Part shown: positions 18,037 through 27,334 of the stretch, piece by piece
Layout: each line of letters starts with the position of its first letter
Numbering within the stretch: the stretch's first letter is position 1
Source of the DNA: Paracoccus jeotgali
GTDB taxonomy: Bacteria; Pseudomonadota; Alphaproteobacteria; Rhodobacterales; Rhodobacteraceae
DNA length: 64,000 nt
Reading direction: 5' to 3'
Assembly (NCBI RefSeq): GCF_002865605.1
Contig: NZ_CP025583.1
Span: forward strand, 538,501 to 602,500
The notes under the pieces: model-generated
What the model saw: only the letters and a program-made list of their open reading frames with translations
Database searches by the model: none
What the model was told of the DNA's origin: nothing
Made by a program: the position numbers and the translations under genes

Positions 18037-19218
18037 TCAGTGATAGGCAACCACTTCCAGCTTGCCGTCCTTGATCGTCGTCTCGCGATAGGAACCGGCG
18101 CTTTCGCCCGGCTCGACCAGCTCGACCGAGGACGCGCCGACATAGTCGATGTCCTCGCCCGCGGCCAGCAGTTCCAGCCCCTTGGCCAGTTCGCCCGGCA
18201 GGATCTGCTCGCCCGGCGCGTTCGCGACCTCCATCACCTTTTCCTTGGCGGCGGCGGGGTCGGACGACCCGGCAGCCTGCATCGACAGCAGGATAAGGGC
18301 TGCGGCGTCATACGCCTCGGCCGAATAGGGGCCCGAGGCGTCGAAGCCGGCTTCCTTGGCCAGTTCCTCGAAGCGGTCGCGGCCATCGCCTTCGGCGGCG
18401 GGGTTGATGCCGATCGAGCCTTCGATTTCCGAGCCGAAGCGGTCGACCAGTTCCTGCCCGATCATGCCGTCGGGGAAGATGAACTTGTCGAATGCGCCGG
18501 TATCGAGCGAGGCACGGGTCACGCCCGAGCCGCCCTGATCGACATAGCCGACCACCGCCAGCGCGTCGCCGCCGGCCGATGCCAGTGCCGCGACCTCGGC
18601 CGAGTAATCCGCCTTGCCGTCGTCATGCGCGGACGAGGTGGTGACCGTGCCGCCCTGCTTTTCAAAAGCCGCCTGGAAGCTGTCGGCCAGACCCTTGCCA
18701 TAGTCGTTGTTGGTATAGGTGATGGCCACCGATTCGATGCCCTGCGCCTTGGCCAGTTCCGCCATGACCTCGCCCTGACGCGCGTCGGACGGCGAGGTGC
18801 GATAGAACAGGTTCTGGTCGTCGATGGTGCTGAGCGCCGGCGAGGTGGCCGAGGGCGAGATCATCAGCACGCCGTTCGGGATCGCGACCTTTTCCAGCGT
18901 GGCGATGGTCTCGCCCGAGCACTGGCCGCCGACCATGGCGCGGACGCCGTCGGCGACCTGACGCTCGGCCGCGGATACGCTGGCGGCGGCGTCGATGCAG
19001 GTGGTGTCGGACCGCGGCGTCACCACCGTCGAGCCGTCGAGGAACTTGCCGGATTCGCTGATTTCCTTGGCCGCGGCCTCGGCCCCGGCGGCGATGTTCG
19101 GCGCCATCGATTCCAGCGGGCCGGTGAAGCCCAGGTGCAGACCCAGCTTGACTTCCTCGGCTCCGGCGGCGCCGGCGATCAGCGCGGTTGCGGCCGTGGC
19201 AAGAAGCAGACGTTTCAT
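18037..19218 (-). CDS. livK: Branched-chain amino acid ABC substrate-binding protein
   Basis: Periplasmic binding protein of type I fold, 393 residues. The Sec signal is a basic start plus an Ala/Leu stretch ending GAAGA before EEVKLGLH. Features include GFTGPLE, the conserved Cys pair region TTCIDAAAS...GGQCSG, and SPSATSPALS lining the ligand cleft. The exact ligand is uncertain: leucine, isoleucine and valine are likely, but this family also binds other amino acids and amides. AGGGATTAAAAAC precedes the ATG at 19218. First gene of the liv operon, divergent from DAHP synthase across 186 bases. Confidence 0.9.
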   Translation of the reverse strand: MKRLLLATAATALIAGAAGAEEVKLGLHLGFTGPLESMAPNIAAGAEAAAKEISESGKFLDGSTVVTPRSDTTCIDAAASVSAAERQVADGVRAMVGGQCSGETIATLEKVAIPNGVLMISPSATSPALSTIDDQNLFYRTSPSDARQGEVMAELAKAQGIESVAITYTNNDYGKGLADSFQAAFEKQGGTVTTSSAHDDGKADYSAEVAALASAGGDALAVVGYVDQGGSGVTRASLDTGAFDKFIFPDGMIGQELVDRFGSEIEGSIGINPAAEGDGRDRFEELAKEAGFDASGPYSAEAYDAAALILLSMQAAGSSDPAAAKEKVMEVANAPGEQILPGELAKGLELLAAGEDIDYVGASSVELVEPGESAGSYRETTIKDGKLEVVAYH

Positions 19219-19344
19219 GTTTTTAATCCCTGTTGGTCTTGTTGATGACAGAGACGTTAGCGAAGCCCCGCCGCAAAAGTAAAGTTGTTTCACTTGATCC
19301 CGCATTACATGGTGAACGGGCCGCCGGGCCGGGCAAGGTTGGGG

Positions 19345-19373
19345 TTCCGCTTTGCCCCTGCAGGGCTTATACA
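19345..19373 (+). promoter_or_regulatory. Candidate promoter of DAHP synthase
   Basis: TTCCGC (19345-19350), 17-base spacer, TATACA (19368-19373). The -35 is poor and the -10 good; it lies 32 bases before the start codon in the divergent liv/DAHP region. Confidence 0.35.
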
Positions 19374-19404
19374 TGCGGCGGCCATATCTAAGGGAGACCT
19401 CGCC

Positions 19405-20811
19405 ATGACGCAGGATCAGCGCCAGACAACCGCCGCCGCCCCCTGGGACAAGGCCGGCTGGCGCGCCTATCCGCGCGTCCAGATGCCCGATTATCCCGAT
19501 GCCGACGCCCTGAACGCGGTCGAGGCGCAGCTGGCGAAATACCCGCCGCTGGTCTTTGCCGGCGAGGCACGGCGGCTGAAGGCGCATCTCGCCCGCGTGG
19601 CCGAGGGGCAGGCCTTCCTGCTGCAAGGCGGCGACTGCGCCGAGAGCTTTGCCGAGTTCAGCGCCGACAACATCCGCGACACCTTCAAGGTGCTGTTGCA
19701 GATGGCGGTGGTGCTGACCTGGGGCGCGCAACTGCCCGTGGTCAAGGTCGGCCGCATGGCGGGCCAGTTCGCCAAGCCGCGCAGCGCCGCGACCGAGACC
19801 GTGGACGGGGTCGAGCTGCCCAGCTATCGCGGCGACATCATCAACGGCTTCGACTTCACACCCGAGGCGCGCATCCCCGATCCGCAGCGGATGCTGTCGG
19901 CCTATACGCAGGCCGCGGCCTCGCTGAACCTGCTGCGGGCGTTCTCGACCGGCGGTTATGCCGATATCCACCGCGTGCAAAGCTGGATCGCGGATTTCAC
20001 GTCAGGCCCCGAGGCCGAGCGTTACCGCGACATCGCCGACCGCATCCGCGATGCGATGGCCTTCATGCAGGCGGCGGGCGTCACCTCGGCCACCGCGCAT
20101 GAGCTGGGGCAGGTGGATTTCTTCACCAGCCACGAGGCCCTGCTGCTGGAATATGAAGAGGCGCTGTCGCGGATCGACACCACCACCGGCCTGCCGGTGG
20201 CGGGGTCGGGCCACATGATCTGGATCGGCGACCGCACCCGGCAGCCGGACGGCGCGCATGTCGAATTCGCCCGCGGCGTCCAGAACCCGATCGGGCTGAA
20301 GACCGGGCCCAGCACCACCGCCGACGACCTGAAGCGGCTGATGGAGAAGCTGAACCCCGACAACGAATCCGGTCGGCTGACCCTGATCGCGCGGTTCGGC
20401 GCGGGCAGCGTGGGCGAGCATCTGCCCCGGCTGATCCGCACGGTTCGGGAAGAGGGCGCGAATGTCGTCTGGTCCTGCGATCCGATGCACGGCAACGTCA
20501 TCAAATCCTCGACCGGCTACAAGACCCGGCCCTTCGATTCGATCCTACGCGAGGTGCGCGAGTTCTTCGCCGTCCACAAGGCCGAGGGCACCATCCCCGG
20601 CGGCGTGCATTTCGAGATGACCGGCAAGGACGTGACCGAATGCACCGGCGGTCTGCGCGCGGTGACGGACGAAAACCTCTCGGACCGCTATCACACCGCC
20701 TGCGACCCGCGCCTGAACGCCAGCCAGTCGCTTGAGCTGGCGTTTCTGGTCGCCGAAGAGCTGCGCAACCGCCGCGTCGCCGACCCCGAGGCCCGCGCCC
20801 GCGCCGTCTGA
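19405..20811 (+). CDS. 3-deoxy-7-phosphoheptulonate synthase, class II
   Basis: First step of the shikimate pathway: PEP plus erythrose-4-phosphate gives DAHP. 468 residues, the plant/actinobacterial class II type rather than AroF/G/H. Motifs in order are [93 protein letters not shown] and [13 protein letters not shown]. The AAGGGAG ribosome site selects the ATG at 19405. Confidence 0.96.
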   Translation: MTQDQRQTTAAAPWDKAGWRAYPRVQMPDYPDADALNAVEAQLAKYPPLVFAGEARRLKAHLARVAEGQAFLLQGGDCAESFAEFSADNIRDTFKVLLQMAVVLTWGAQLPVVKVGRMAGQFAKPRSAATETVDGVELPSYRGDIINGFDFTPEARIPDPQRMLSAYTQAAASLNLLRAFSTGGYADIHRVQSWIADFTSGPEAERYRDIADRIRDAMAFMQAAGVTSATAHELGQVDFFTSHEALLLEYEEALSRIDTTTGLPVAGSGHMIWIGDRTRQPDGAHVEFARGVQNPIGLKTGPSTTADDLKRLMEKLNPDNESGRLTLIARFGAGSVGEHLPRLIRTVREEGANVVWSCDPMHGNVIKSSTGYKTRPFDSILREVREFFAVHKAEGTIPGGVHFEMTGKDVTECTGGLRAVTDENLSDRYHTACDPRLNASQSLELAFLVAEELRNRRVADPEARARAV

Positions 20812-20836
20812 CGCCGGGACCGCTGACCAGATTGAA

Positions 20837-20862
20837 AAAGGGGGCCGAGGCGGCCCCCTTTT
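20837..20862. terminator. Bidirectional terminator after DAHP synthase
   Basis: AAAGGGGGCC (20837-20846) pairs with GGCCCCCTTTT (20852-20862), giving T-runs on both strands. It separates the convergent DAHP synthase and ThiE-like genes. Confidence 0.85.
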
Positions 20863-20897
20863 GCTGTTCTATCCGGCGTCGGGCGTGGCCCAACGGA

Positions 20898-21536
20898 TCA
20901 GCGCCACAGCGTCGACAGCTTTGTGCTGGGGGTCTCGTCGCCCCAGATCTCGGGCCCGATGGCCAGGAAATCGGTCATCCGCGACAGGGTGGCGATCAGC
21001 GCGGGGTCCAGCCCGCCTTCGGCCACCACCGGCACCTCGATCATCTCGGACCACCACTCGAACAGGTCCAGCGGCGCGGTCTCTCCGTCGCCCAGGCCGG
21101 TCTCGCCGGCCGGGCCAAAGCTGACGTAATCGGCGCCGGCCTCGGCCGCGCTCAGCCCCTCGTGGCGCGACGCGCCGCAGAAGGCGCCGACGATGGCGTC
21201 CGCGCCCAGTTCCTTGCGGGCATAGCGGACCTGCTTGGCGCCGGTGGTCAGGTGCACCCCGTCCAGCCCGTGTTTCTGGGCCAGCTGGATATGGTCGTCG
21301 ATGACCACGGCGATGTCATAGGCGTGGGCGATGTCGCGGATCACGTCGGCGACCCGGCCCAGCCGATCCTCGTCGCCCGCGCCGGGGATGCGGATGCAGG
21401 CGGGGCGGAACCGCTCGACGATCTCGGCCAGAAGCGGGGCGATGGCGCCCGGAACGGCCCCGACCGGGGCGATCAGGTAAAGCTGCGGCGCGGTGGCGGC
21501 GTCGGGGCTGGCAGGGGTGTCAGGCTGCTGGGTCAT
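20898..21536 (-). CDS. Thiamine phosphate synthase-like protein
   Basis: 212-residue (beta/alpha)8-type protein of the ThiE/TenI family. ThiE couples the thiazole and pyrimidine halves of thiamine. Collinear segments are visible: VVIDDHIQLAQKHGLDGVHL, then GADYVSFGP, then VPVVAEGGLD. The canonical phosphate/pyrimidine signatures of true ThiE (HxS-type loop and the TxTK loop after FGP) are not recognisable: the loops read GASRHEG and AGETGLGDG. It may be a paralogue with another substrate. AAAAGGAAA ribosome site. No other thi gene nearby. Confidence 0.7.
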   Translation of the reverse strand: MTQQPDTPASPDAATAPQLYLIAPVGAVPGAIAPLLAEIVERFRPACIRIPGAGDEDRLGRVADVIRDIAHAYDIAVVIDDHIQLAQKHGLDGVHLTTGAKQVRYARKELGADAIVGAFCGASRHEGLSAAEAGADYVSFGPAGETGLGDGETAPLDLFEWWSEMIEVPVVAEGGLDPALIATLSRMTDFLAIGPEIWGDETPSTKLSTLWR

Positions 21537-21668
21537 CCGGAGTTTCCTTTTGGTGTCGCCGACATAGCAGCGCAGCCCCCGCCGCGCCAGTGCCCGCAGG
21601 CGCGGCGCGGCGGGCCGGTCGGCATCGTGACCGCTTGCGAGGAAAAGCGCCCGGCGCTAACAACCCGC

Positions 21669-22460
21669 ATGAGCCAGCACAGACCGCCCCAGACCGACCC
21701 CGCCGATCCGCCGCGCGGCACCATGCCCGACGGGGGTCCGGTGATCATCCTGACCCGCCCGCAGATGGGCGAGAATATCGGCGCTGCCGCCCGCGCCATG
21801 CTGAATTTCGGCCTGACCGAGCTGCGGCTGGTCGATCCCCGCGACGGCTGGCCCAATCCGCGTGCGGTGGCCATGGCCTCGGGCGCGGCGGGGCGGGTGC
21901 TGGACCGGGCGCGGGTGTTTCCGACGCTGGCCGAGGCGATGGAGGGGATCAGCTATGCCTTCGCCACCACCGCCCGAGGGCGCGAGCTGACCAAGCCCAT
22001 CTTCACCCCCGCCACCGCCGCCGCCCACGCCCGGACCGAGATCGCCCAGGGCGGGCGCGTGGCCTTCATCTTCGGGCCCGAGCGGGCGGGGCTGGACAAT
22101 GCCGATGTCGCGCGCGCCAGTGCCATCCTGACGGTGCCGGTCAATCCCGACTTTCCGTCGCTGAACCTTGCCCAGGCGGTGCTGCTGCTGGGTTACGAAT
22201 GGGCGCAGGACCGGCTGCCCATGCAGCCCATGCCCGCCGGCCGCCGCCCGCCGGGCGAGATCCCCGCCGATCGGGTCGAGGTCGAGCGGCTGGGCGATCA
22301 CTATGAAAGGCGGCTGGACGAGGCGGGTTATTTCTTCCCCGAACTCAAGGCGCCGTCGATGAAGCAGAACCTGCGCAACCTCTGGGCGCGGATGCCGTTG
22401 ACCCGTGCGGATGTGCAGGTGCTGCACGGAATGCTGCGTCACCTGACCCGCGCCCGCTAG
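21669..22460 (+). CDS. TrmJ-type tRNA 2'-O-methyltransferase
   Basis: SPOUT-superfamily RNA methyltransferase (TrmH family), 263 residues. The three knot motifs are [29 protein letters not shown] and [15 protein letters not shown]. The length and C-terminal helical extension fit TrmJ, which methylates ribose at position 32 of tRNAs; a role on other RNA is possible. The start at 21669 is the last Met before motif 1 with a normal lead-in; the ribosome site is weak. Reads toward the murA group. Confidence 0.88.
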   Translation: MSQHRPPQTDPADPPRGTMPDGGPVIILTRPQMGENIGAAARAMLNFGLTELRLVDPRDGWPNPRAVAMASGAAGRVLDRARVFPTLAEAMEGISYAFATTARGRELTKPIFTPATAAAHARTEIAQGGRVAFIFGPERAGLDNADVARASAILTVPVNPDFPSLNLAQAVLLLGYEWAQDRLPMQPMPAGRRPPGEIPADRVEVERLGDHYERRLDEAGYFFPELKAPSMKQNLRNLWARMPLTRADVQVLHGMLRHLTRAR

Positions 22461-22492
22461 ACCCCGCCCCGGCAAGAGGGTAACAGGCAGCC

Positions 22493-22699
22493 ATGACACG
22501 GACCCCCACACCGCAGGACCGCAAGCCGCAGGATCAGGACCGCGAGGATCGGCTGGCCGCCGCCCTTCGCGCCAATCTGGCCCGACGCAAGGCGCAGGCC
22601 CGTGCCCGGGCCGAACAGGACACCGACCCCACAGACGCGCCCGATGCGGGGCGGCGACCGGACGCGCCGCCACAGGCGCCCGCAGAAAGCGAGGAATGA
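22493..22699 (+). CDS. Small charged protein upstream of murA
   Basis: 68 residues, almost entirely Arg, Gln, Asp, Glu, Ala and Pro, with a central helix-prone basic stretch ([16 protein letters not shown]) and an acidic, Pro-rich tail. Predicted to be largely disordered and cytoplasmic. The stop overlaps the murA start (TGATG), so it is co-translated with it. In Rhodobacterales a similar short gene is often seen before murA (from memory). No function can be assigned. Confidence 0.65.
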   Translation: MTRTPTPQDRKPQDQDREDRLAAALRANLARRKAQARARAEQDTDPTDAPDAGRRPDAPPQAPAESEE

Positions 22700-23982
22700 T
22701 GGATCAGATCATCGTGCAGGGTGGGGGCGAGCTTCACGGCGAAATTCCGATCACCGGGGCCAAGAACGCCTGCCTGACGCTGATGCCGGCGACGCTGCTG
22801 ACCGATCAGCCGCTGACGCTGACCAATGCGCCGCGCCTGTCGGACATCCAGACCATGACCGCGTTGCTGCAATCGCTGGGGGCCGAGGTCGCCTCGATGC
22901 AGGACGGGCATGTGCTGGCGATGTCCAGCCACAACCTGACCAGCCAGATGGCCGATTACGAGATCGTGCGCCGGATGCGCGCCTCGATCCTGGTGCTGGG
23001 GCCGCTGCTGGCGCGCTTCGGCACCGCCACCGTGTCGCTGCCCGGCGGCTGTGCGATCGGGGCGCGGCCGGTCGATCTGCATCTGAAGGCGCTCGAGGCG
23101 ATGGGCGCCTCGCTCGACCTGCGCGACGGCTATGTCCACGCCCGCGCCCCCTCGGGCGGGCTGAAGGGTGCGCGGATCGACTTTCCGCTGGTCTCGGTCG
23201 GGGCGACCGAAAACGCGCTGATGGCCGCGACGCTGGCGCGAGGGACGACCGTGCTGACCAACGCCGCGCGTGAACCCGAAATCGTGGATCTGGCCGAATG
23301 TCTGCGCCGCATGGGCGCCCAGATCGAGGGCGAGGCGACGGGGACGATCACCATTCAGGGCGTCCAGACCCTGTCCGGCGCCACCCATCCCGTCGTCACC
23401 GACCGGATCGAGCTGGGCACCTATATGCTGCTGCCCGCGATCTGCGGGGGCGAGGTCGAATGTCTGGGCGGCCGGATGGACCTGATCGCGGCCTTCGGCG
23501 AAAAGCTGGACGAGGCCGGGGTCGCGGTCAGCCAGACCGAACGCGGCATCAAGGTCAGCCGCAAGAATGGCCGCGTCCGCGCGGTCGATGTGGTCACCGA
23601 ACCCTTTCCCGGCTTTCCGACCGATCTTCAGGCGCAGATGATGGCGCTGATGTGCACCGCCGACGGCGTCTCGGTCCTTGAAGAGCGGATTTTCGAAAAC
23701 CGCTTCATGCACGCGCCCGAACTGATGCGGATGGGCGCCAAAATCGAGGTTCAAGGCGGCCACGCCACCGTCACCGGGGTCGAGAAGCTGCGCGGGGCGC
23801 CGGTCATGGCGACCGATCTGCGCGCCTCGATCAGCCTGATCCTCGCCGCCCTTGCCGCCGAGGGCGAGACCGTCGTCAGCCGCGTCTATCACCTCGACCG
23901 CGGTTACGAGCGCGTGGTCCGCAAGCTGCGCGGCGTCGGCGCCAATCTCAAGCGCATCAAGGAGGCCCATCCCGATGAGTGA
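22699..23982 (+). CDS. murA: UDP-N-acetylglucosamine 1-carboxyvinyltransferase
   Basis: First committed step of peptidoglycan synthesis, transferring enolpyruvate from PEP to UDP-GlcNAc. 427 residues. Seen: ITGAKNACL near the start, the [14 protein letters not shown] loop with the catalytic Cys (Cys115 in E. coli, the fosfomycin target), [12 protein letters not shown], and [13 protein letters not shown]. The ATG at 22699 aligns with the normal family start; an ATG three bases earlier would sit on the ribosome site. Its end overlaps the DUF2948 gene by 8 bases. Confidence 0.97.
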   Translation: MDQIIVQGGGELHGEIPITGAKNACLTLMPATLLTDQPLTLTNAPRLSDIQTMTALLQSLGAEVASMQDGHVLAMSSHNLTSQMADYEIVRRMRASILVLGPLLARFGTATVSLPGGCAIGARPVDLHLKALEAMGASLDLRDGYVHARAPSGGLKGARIDFPLVSVGATENALMAATLARGTTVLTNAAREPEIVDLAECLRRMGAQIEGEATGTITIQGVQTLSGATHPVVTDRIELGTYMLLPAICGGEVECLGGRMDLIAAFGEKLDEAGVAVSQTERGIKVSRKNGRVRAVDVVTEPFPGFPTDLQAQMMALMCTADGVSVLEERIFENRFMHAPELMRMGAKIEVQGGHATVTGVEKLRGAPVMATDLRASISLILAALAAEGETVVSRVYHLDRGYERVVRKLRGVGANLKRIKEAHPDE

Positions 23983-24454
23983 CGCAAGTTTCCACGACGC
24001 CGATCCCGGCCCGCTGCAACTGCGCGGCGAAAGCGCCGAGGATGTCTCGGTCCTGTCGATGCTGGTGCAGGACTCGGTGCTGACCGGCGCCGACATCACC
24101 TTTGACCGCCAGCGCCGCCAGCTTGCGCTGCTGCTGAACCGCTTTCGCTGGGAAGACGCCGAGGCCGCCGACCGCGAGGGCCGCCCGTTCGAGCGTGTGC
24201 GCGCCCTGCTGGTCCTGTCCGACATCACCGGCCTGCGCGCCGATGGCATCAATCGCGGCGACGCGGACGAGGTGCTGTCGCTGCTGGCCCTGCGCTGGCA
24301 GCCGGGGCCGGACGGAACCGGGGTGCTGGAACTCGATTTCGCCGGGGACGCGACGATTCTGGCGGATATGGAATGTGTCAGCCTCGATCTGCGCGACGTC
24401 ACCCGGCCCTATGTCGCCAATTCCGGCAAGATGCCGCGTCACGACGACCGCTGA
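23975..24454 (+). CDS. DUF2948 family protein
   Basis: 159 residues. It resembles the alphaproteobacterial DUF2948 family: [42 protein letters not shown], and the C-terminal [16 protein letters not shown]. No membrane segment or signal, so it is cytoplasmic. The function of this family is unknown. A strong AAGGAGG ribosome site lies inside the end of murA and the reading frames overlap, so expression is tied to murA; a cell-envelope or murA-linked role is only a guess from position. Confidence 0.85.
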   Translation: MSDASFHDADPGPLQLRGESAEDVSVLSMLVQDSVLTGADITFDRQRRQLALLLNRFRWEDAEAADREGRPFERVRALLVLSDITGLRADGINRGDADEVLSLLALRWQPGPDGTGVLELDFAGDATILADMECVSLDLRDVTRPYVANSGKMPRHDDR

Positions 24455-24457
24455 CCG

Positions 24458-24985
24458 GTGACGCTGCGGCTGTGGCAACTGACCCCGGACCGGGCGCGGG
24501 AATGGTGCGACATCCGGCAGCGGGCGCTGCGCGATTCGCCCGCAGCCTTCGGCGCCGATGCCGGGGCCGAGGCAGACTTGTCGCTGTCTGACCACGCCGC
24601 CCGGCTGGCCGCCTGCGATATCTGGGCCGCAGGGCTTGAGCCGGGCCAGCCGCTGGCCGTCGCCGGGTGGGAGACGGGGATTTCGCCTGCCGAGCCGGAT
24701 CTGGGCTGGATCGGGTCGGTCTTCGTCGATCCGCAGGCGCGGGGGCAGGGTCTGGCCGATGCGATCTTGGCCCGGCTGGCGCAGCGCGCCGCCCGCGCCG
24801 GGATGACGCGGCTGGGCCTGCATGTCGCGCATGACAACCACTTCGCACACGCGCTTTATTTCCGCGCGGGCTTTGTCGCCACCGGCAACCCGCCGATGCT
24901 GAACGCCGCCGGGCAATGGGAAATCGAGATGCGCCGCATGTTGCGCCCGCCGCTGCTGGTGCGCCTGCGCGCTTTGCGCGCTTGA
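24458..24985 (+). CDS. GNAT-family N-acetyltransferase
   Basis: 175 residues with a GNAT fold: LRLWQLTPDRAREWCDIRQRAL (strand 1, helix 1), LGWIGSVFVDPQARGQGLADAIL with the acetyl-CoA loop (Q/RxxGxG/A as ARGQGLA), and ALYFRAGFVATG near the end. The substrate is unknown; GNAT proteins acetylate antibiotics, amino acids, protein N-termini and others. A GTG start lies 3 bases after the DUF2948 stop, with no good ribosome site, so it probably depends on upstream translation. Confidence 0.85.
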   Translation: MTLRLWQLTPDRAREWCDIRQRALRDSPAAFGADAGAEADLSLSDHAARLAACDIWAAGLEPGQPLAVAGWETGISPAEPDLGWIGSVFVDPQARGQGLADAILARLAQRAARAGMTRLGLHVAHDNHFAHALYFRAGFVATGNPPMLNAAGQWEIEMRRMLRPPLLVRLRALRA

Positions 24986-25032
24986 GGGCCGCGCGCCGGG
25001 CGGTTAGACATGGCCCGGAAAAGGAGCCGCAG

Positions 25033-26346
25033 ATGCCCGTCACCCTGACCACCACCGACGCCGATTTCGAAGACCGCTTCACCGCGATCCTGTCGTCCAA
25101 GCGCGAGGATTCGGCGGATGTGGGCGACGCCGTGGCGGCCATCATCGCCGATGTCCGCGCCCGTGGCGATCAGGCCGTGGTCGATTTGACCGCGCGTTTC
25201 GACCGCATGCAGGTGACGGCGAAGGAACTGCGCGTCTCGCAGGCCGAGATCGACGCCGAGACCGCGAAGGTCAGCGGGGCCGAGCGCGCGGCGCTGCAAC
25301 TCGCCGCCGAACGCATCCGCGCCTATCACGCCCGCCAGATGCCCGCCGATCAAAGCTGGACCGATGGCATCGGCGCGACGCTGGGCTGGCGCTGGACGCC
25401 GGTCGCGGCGGCGGGGCTGTATGTGCCGGGCGGGCAGGCGAGCTATCCCTCCTCGGTCCTGATGAACGCGGTCCCGGCGCGGGTGGCGGGGGTCGAGCGG
25501 CTGGTGGTCTGCGTGCCGACGCCGGACGGGGTGATCAACCCGCTGGTGCTTCTGGCCTGCGAACTGGCGCAGGTGGACGAAATCTATCGCATCGGCGGGG
25601 CGCAGGCGATTGCCGCCATGGCCTATGGCACGGACAGCATCCCGCCCGTGGACAAGATCACCGGGCCGGGCAACGCCTATGTCGCGGCGGCCAAGCGGCA
25701 GGTCTTTGGCCGGGTCGGGATCGACATGATCGCCGGCCCCTCCGAGGTGCTGATCATCGCGGACGACGACCAGAACCCCGACTGGCTGGCGCTGGACCTG
25801 ATGGCGCAGGCCGAACATGACGCCGACGCGCAGTCGATCCTTGTCACCCCTTCCACCCGGCTGGCCGCGGCGGTGACGCAGGCGGTCGAGCGGCTGATCC
25901 CGACGCTGCCGCGGTCCGACATCGCGGCGGCAAGCTGGCGCGATTATGGCACCGTCATCGTCACCCGCGATCTGACCGAGGCGGCGGCGATTTCCGACCG
26001 CGTGGCGCCCGAGCATCTGGAACTGTGCGTGGCCGACCCGCAGACGCTGTCGGCCCGGACCCGCCACGCCGGCGCGATCTTTCTGGGCGCCCACACGCCC
26101 GAGGCAGTCGGCGATTATGTCAGCGGGCCGAACCATGTGCTGCCGACCGCGCGCTCGGCCCGGTTTTCCTCGGGCCTGTCGGTGATGGATTTCCTGAAAC
26201 GCACCACCTTGGCGCAGTTGACGCCGGGGGCGCTGGCCGCCGTCGGCCCCGCCGCCGTGACGCTGGCCCGCGCCGAGGGGCTGGATGCCCATGCCGATTC
26301 CGTTGCCGCCCGACTGGCGGCCCTGAACGAAAGGACAGCATCGTGA
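25033..26346 (+). CDS. hisD: Histidinol dehydrogenase
   Basis: Last two steps of histidine synthesis: histidinol to histidine with 2 NAD and a Zn ion. 437 residues. Motifs are YVPGGQASYPSSVLMN, GGAQAIAAMAYG, ITGPGNAYVAAAKR, GPSEVLIIAD, the zinc ligand stretch QAEHDADAQ, and the catalytic APEHLELCV Glu-His pair. The AAGGAG ribosome site fixes the start at 25033. The stop overlaps the UPF0262 start (GTGA). Confidence 0.97.
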   Translation: MPVTLTTTDADFEDRFTAILSSKREDSADVGDAVAAIIADVRARGDQAVVDLTARFDRMQVTAKELRVSQAEIDAETAKVSGAERAALQLAAERIRAYHARQMPADQSWTDGIGATLGWRWTPVAAAGLYVPGGQASYPSSVLMNAVPARVAGVERLVVCVPTPDGVINPLVLLACELAQVDEIYRIGGAQAIAAMAYGTDSIPPVDKITGPGNAYVAAAKRQVFGRVGIDMIAGPSEVLIIADDDQNPDWLALDLMAQAEHDADAQSILVTPSTRLAAAVTQAVERLIPTLPRSDIAAASWRDYGTVIVTRDLTEAAAISDRVAPEHLELCVADPQTLSARTRHAGAIFLGAHTPEAVGDYVSGPNHVLPTARSARFSSGLSVMDFLKRTTLAQLTPGALAAVGPAAVTLARAEGLDAHADSVAARLAALNERTAS

Positions 26347-26822
26347 GCAGGCTCTGCCGGGTCGATATCGACGAAAGCTCGCTGCCCGATGCCTCGCCGG
26401 ACGTCGTGCAGGAACGCCGCGTGGCGATCTATGATCTGCTGGAAGACAACAGCTTTGCGCTGCCCGGCCGCGACGGGGTCGAGGTGCCGCCCGGCCCCTA
26501 TGCGCTGGTGCTGGCGATCCGCGACGGGCGGTTGGTCTTCGACATCGCCACCGAAGGCGGCGACCGGCTGGGCGAGTTCCACCTGTCGCTCGGCCCGTTC
26601 CGGCAGGTGGTCAAGGACTACTTCCAGATCTGCGCCAGCTATTACGACGCGGTCAAGACCATGCCGCCGGCCCAGATCGAGGCCATCGACATGGCCCGCC
26701 GCGGCATCCACAACGAGGGCGCGCGCACCCTGCAGGAACGTCTCGAGGGCAAGGCCCAGATCGACATCGACACCGCCCGCCGGCTGTTCACCCTGATCTG
26801 CGCGATGATTCCTCAGGGCTGA
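26343..26822 (+). CDS. UPF0262 family protein
   Basis: 159-residue cytoplasmic protein of the alphaproteobacterial UPF0262 family. Recognisable stretches are ERRVAIYDLLEDNSF, LAIRDGRLVFDI, LSLGPFRQVVKDYF and DMARRGIHNEGA. GTG start with AAAGGACAG upstream; overlaps hisD by 4 bases. The hisD-UPF0262-phosphatase order is conserved across many alphaproteobacteria (family knowledge). Function unknown. Confidence 0.9.
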   Translation: MSRLCRVDIDESSLPDASPDVVQERRVAIYDLLEDNSFALPGRDGVEVPPGPYALVLAIRDGRLVFDIATEGGDRLGEFHLSLGPFRQVVKDYFQICASYYDAVKTMPPAQIEAIDMARRGIHNEGARTLQERLEGKAQIDIDTARRLFTLICAMIPQG

Positions 26823-26823
26823 C

Positions 26824-27282
26824 ATGGCAGGACCGATCCCACAATCGGTTCTGTTCTGTTGCGATCACAACGCGATCCGCTCGCCAATGGCCGAAGGCAT
26901 GATGAAGCGCTTCTATGGCCGCAGCGCCTATGTCCAGTCCGCCGGGGTCAAGAACGACATGGAGGTGGACGGCTTCGCCATCGCCGTCTGTCAGGAGCTG
27001 GGGATCGAACTGGCCCGGCACCGCGCCCGTTCCTTTGACGAGATGAAAAGCTGGGGCGACGATCTGACCAGCTTCGATCTGATCGTGGCGCTGTCGCCGG
27101 CCTCGCAGCGGCAGGCGATGGAACTGACCCGCCACGCCCATATCGACATCGAATACTGGCCGATCCTCGACCCGACGGGCCTCGCCGAAGGGCGCGAGGC
27201 GGTGATGGCCAAATACCGCGACACCCGCGACCAGATCCGCGACCGCATGATCGAACGATTCGGACCGCCGACGACACCATGA
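26824..27282 (+). CDS. Low-molecular-weight phosphotyrosine phosphatase family protein
   Basis: 152 residues. The P-loop is FCCDHNAIRSPMAE: Cys13-x5-Arg19-Ser, followed by SAGV and the C-terminal general-acid loop as DPTG. The family includes protein-tyrosine phosphatases and arsenate reductases; the unusual P-loop interior (DHNAI rather than GNICR) is the form found in this hisD-linked group. Directly follows UPF0262. No ars genes nearby, so a phosphatase role is favoured. Confidence 0.85.
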   Translation: MAGPIPQSVLFCCDHNAIRSPMAEGMMKRFYGRSAYVQSAGVKNDMEVDGFAIAVCQELGIELARHRARSFDEMKSWGDDLTSFDLIVALSPASQRQAMELTRHAHIDIEYWPILDPTGLAEGREAVMAKYRDTRDQIRDRMIERFGPPTTP

Positions 27283-27334
27283 CCCCTTGACCCGCAGGCG
27301 CCACGCTTGCGCAACCGCTTGAACGGAGGAAGCC

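Noticed and set aside
19256..19267. GTTAGCGAAGCC upstream of the liv binding protein as a third copy of the edd operator
   Set aside because: Only one half matches, the second half is not symmetric, and it is not placed in a recognisable promoter.
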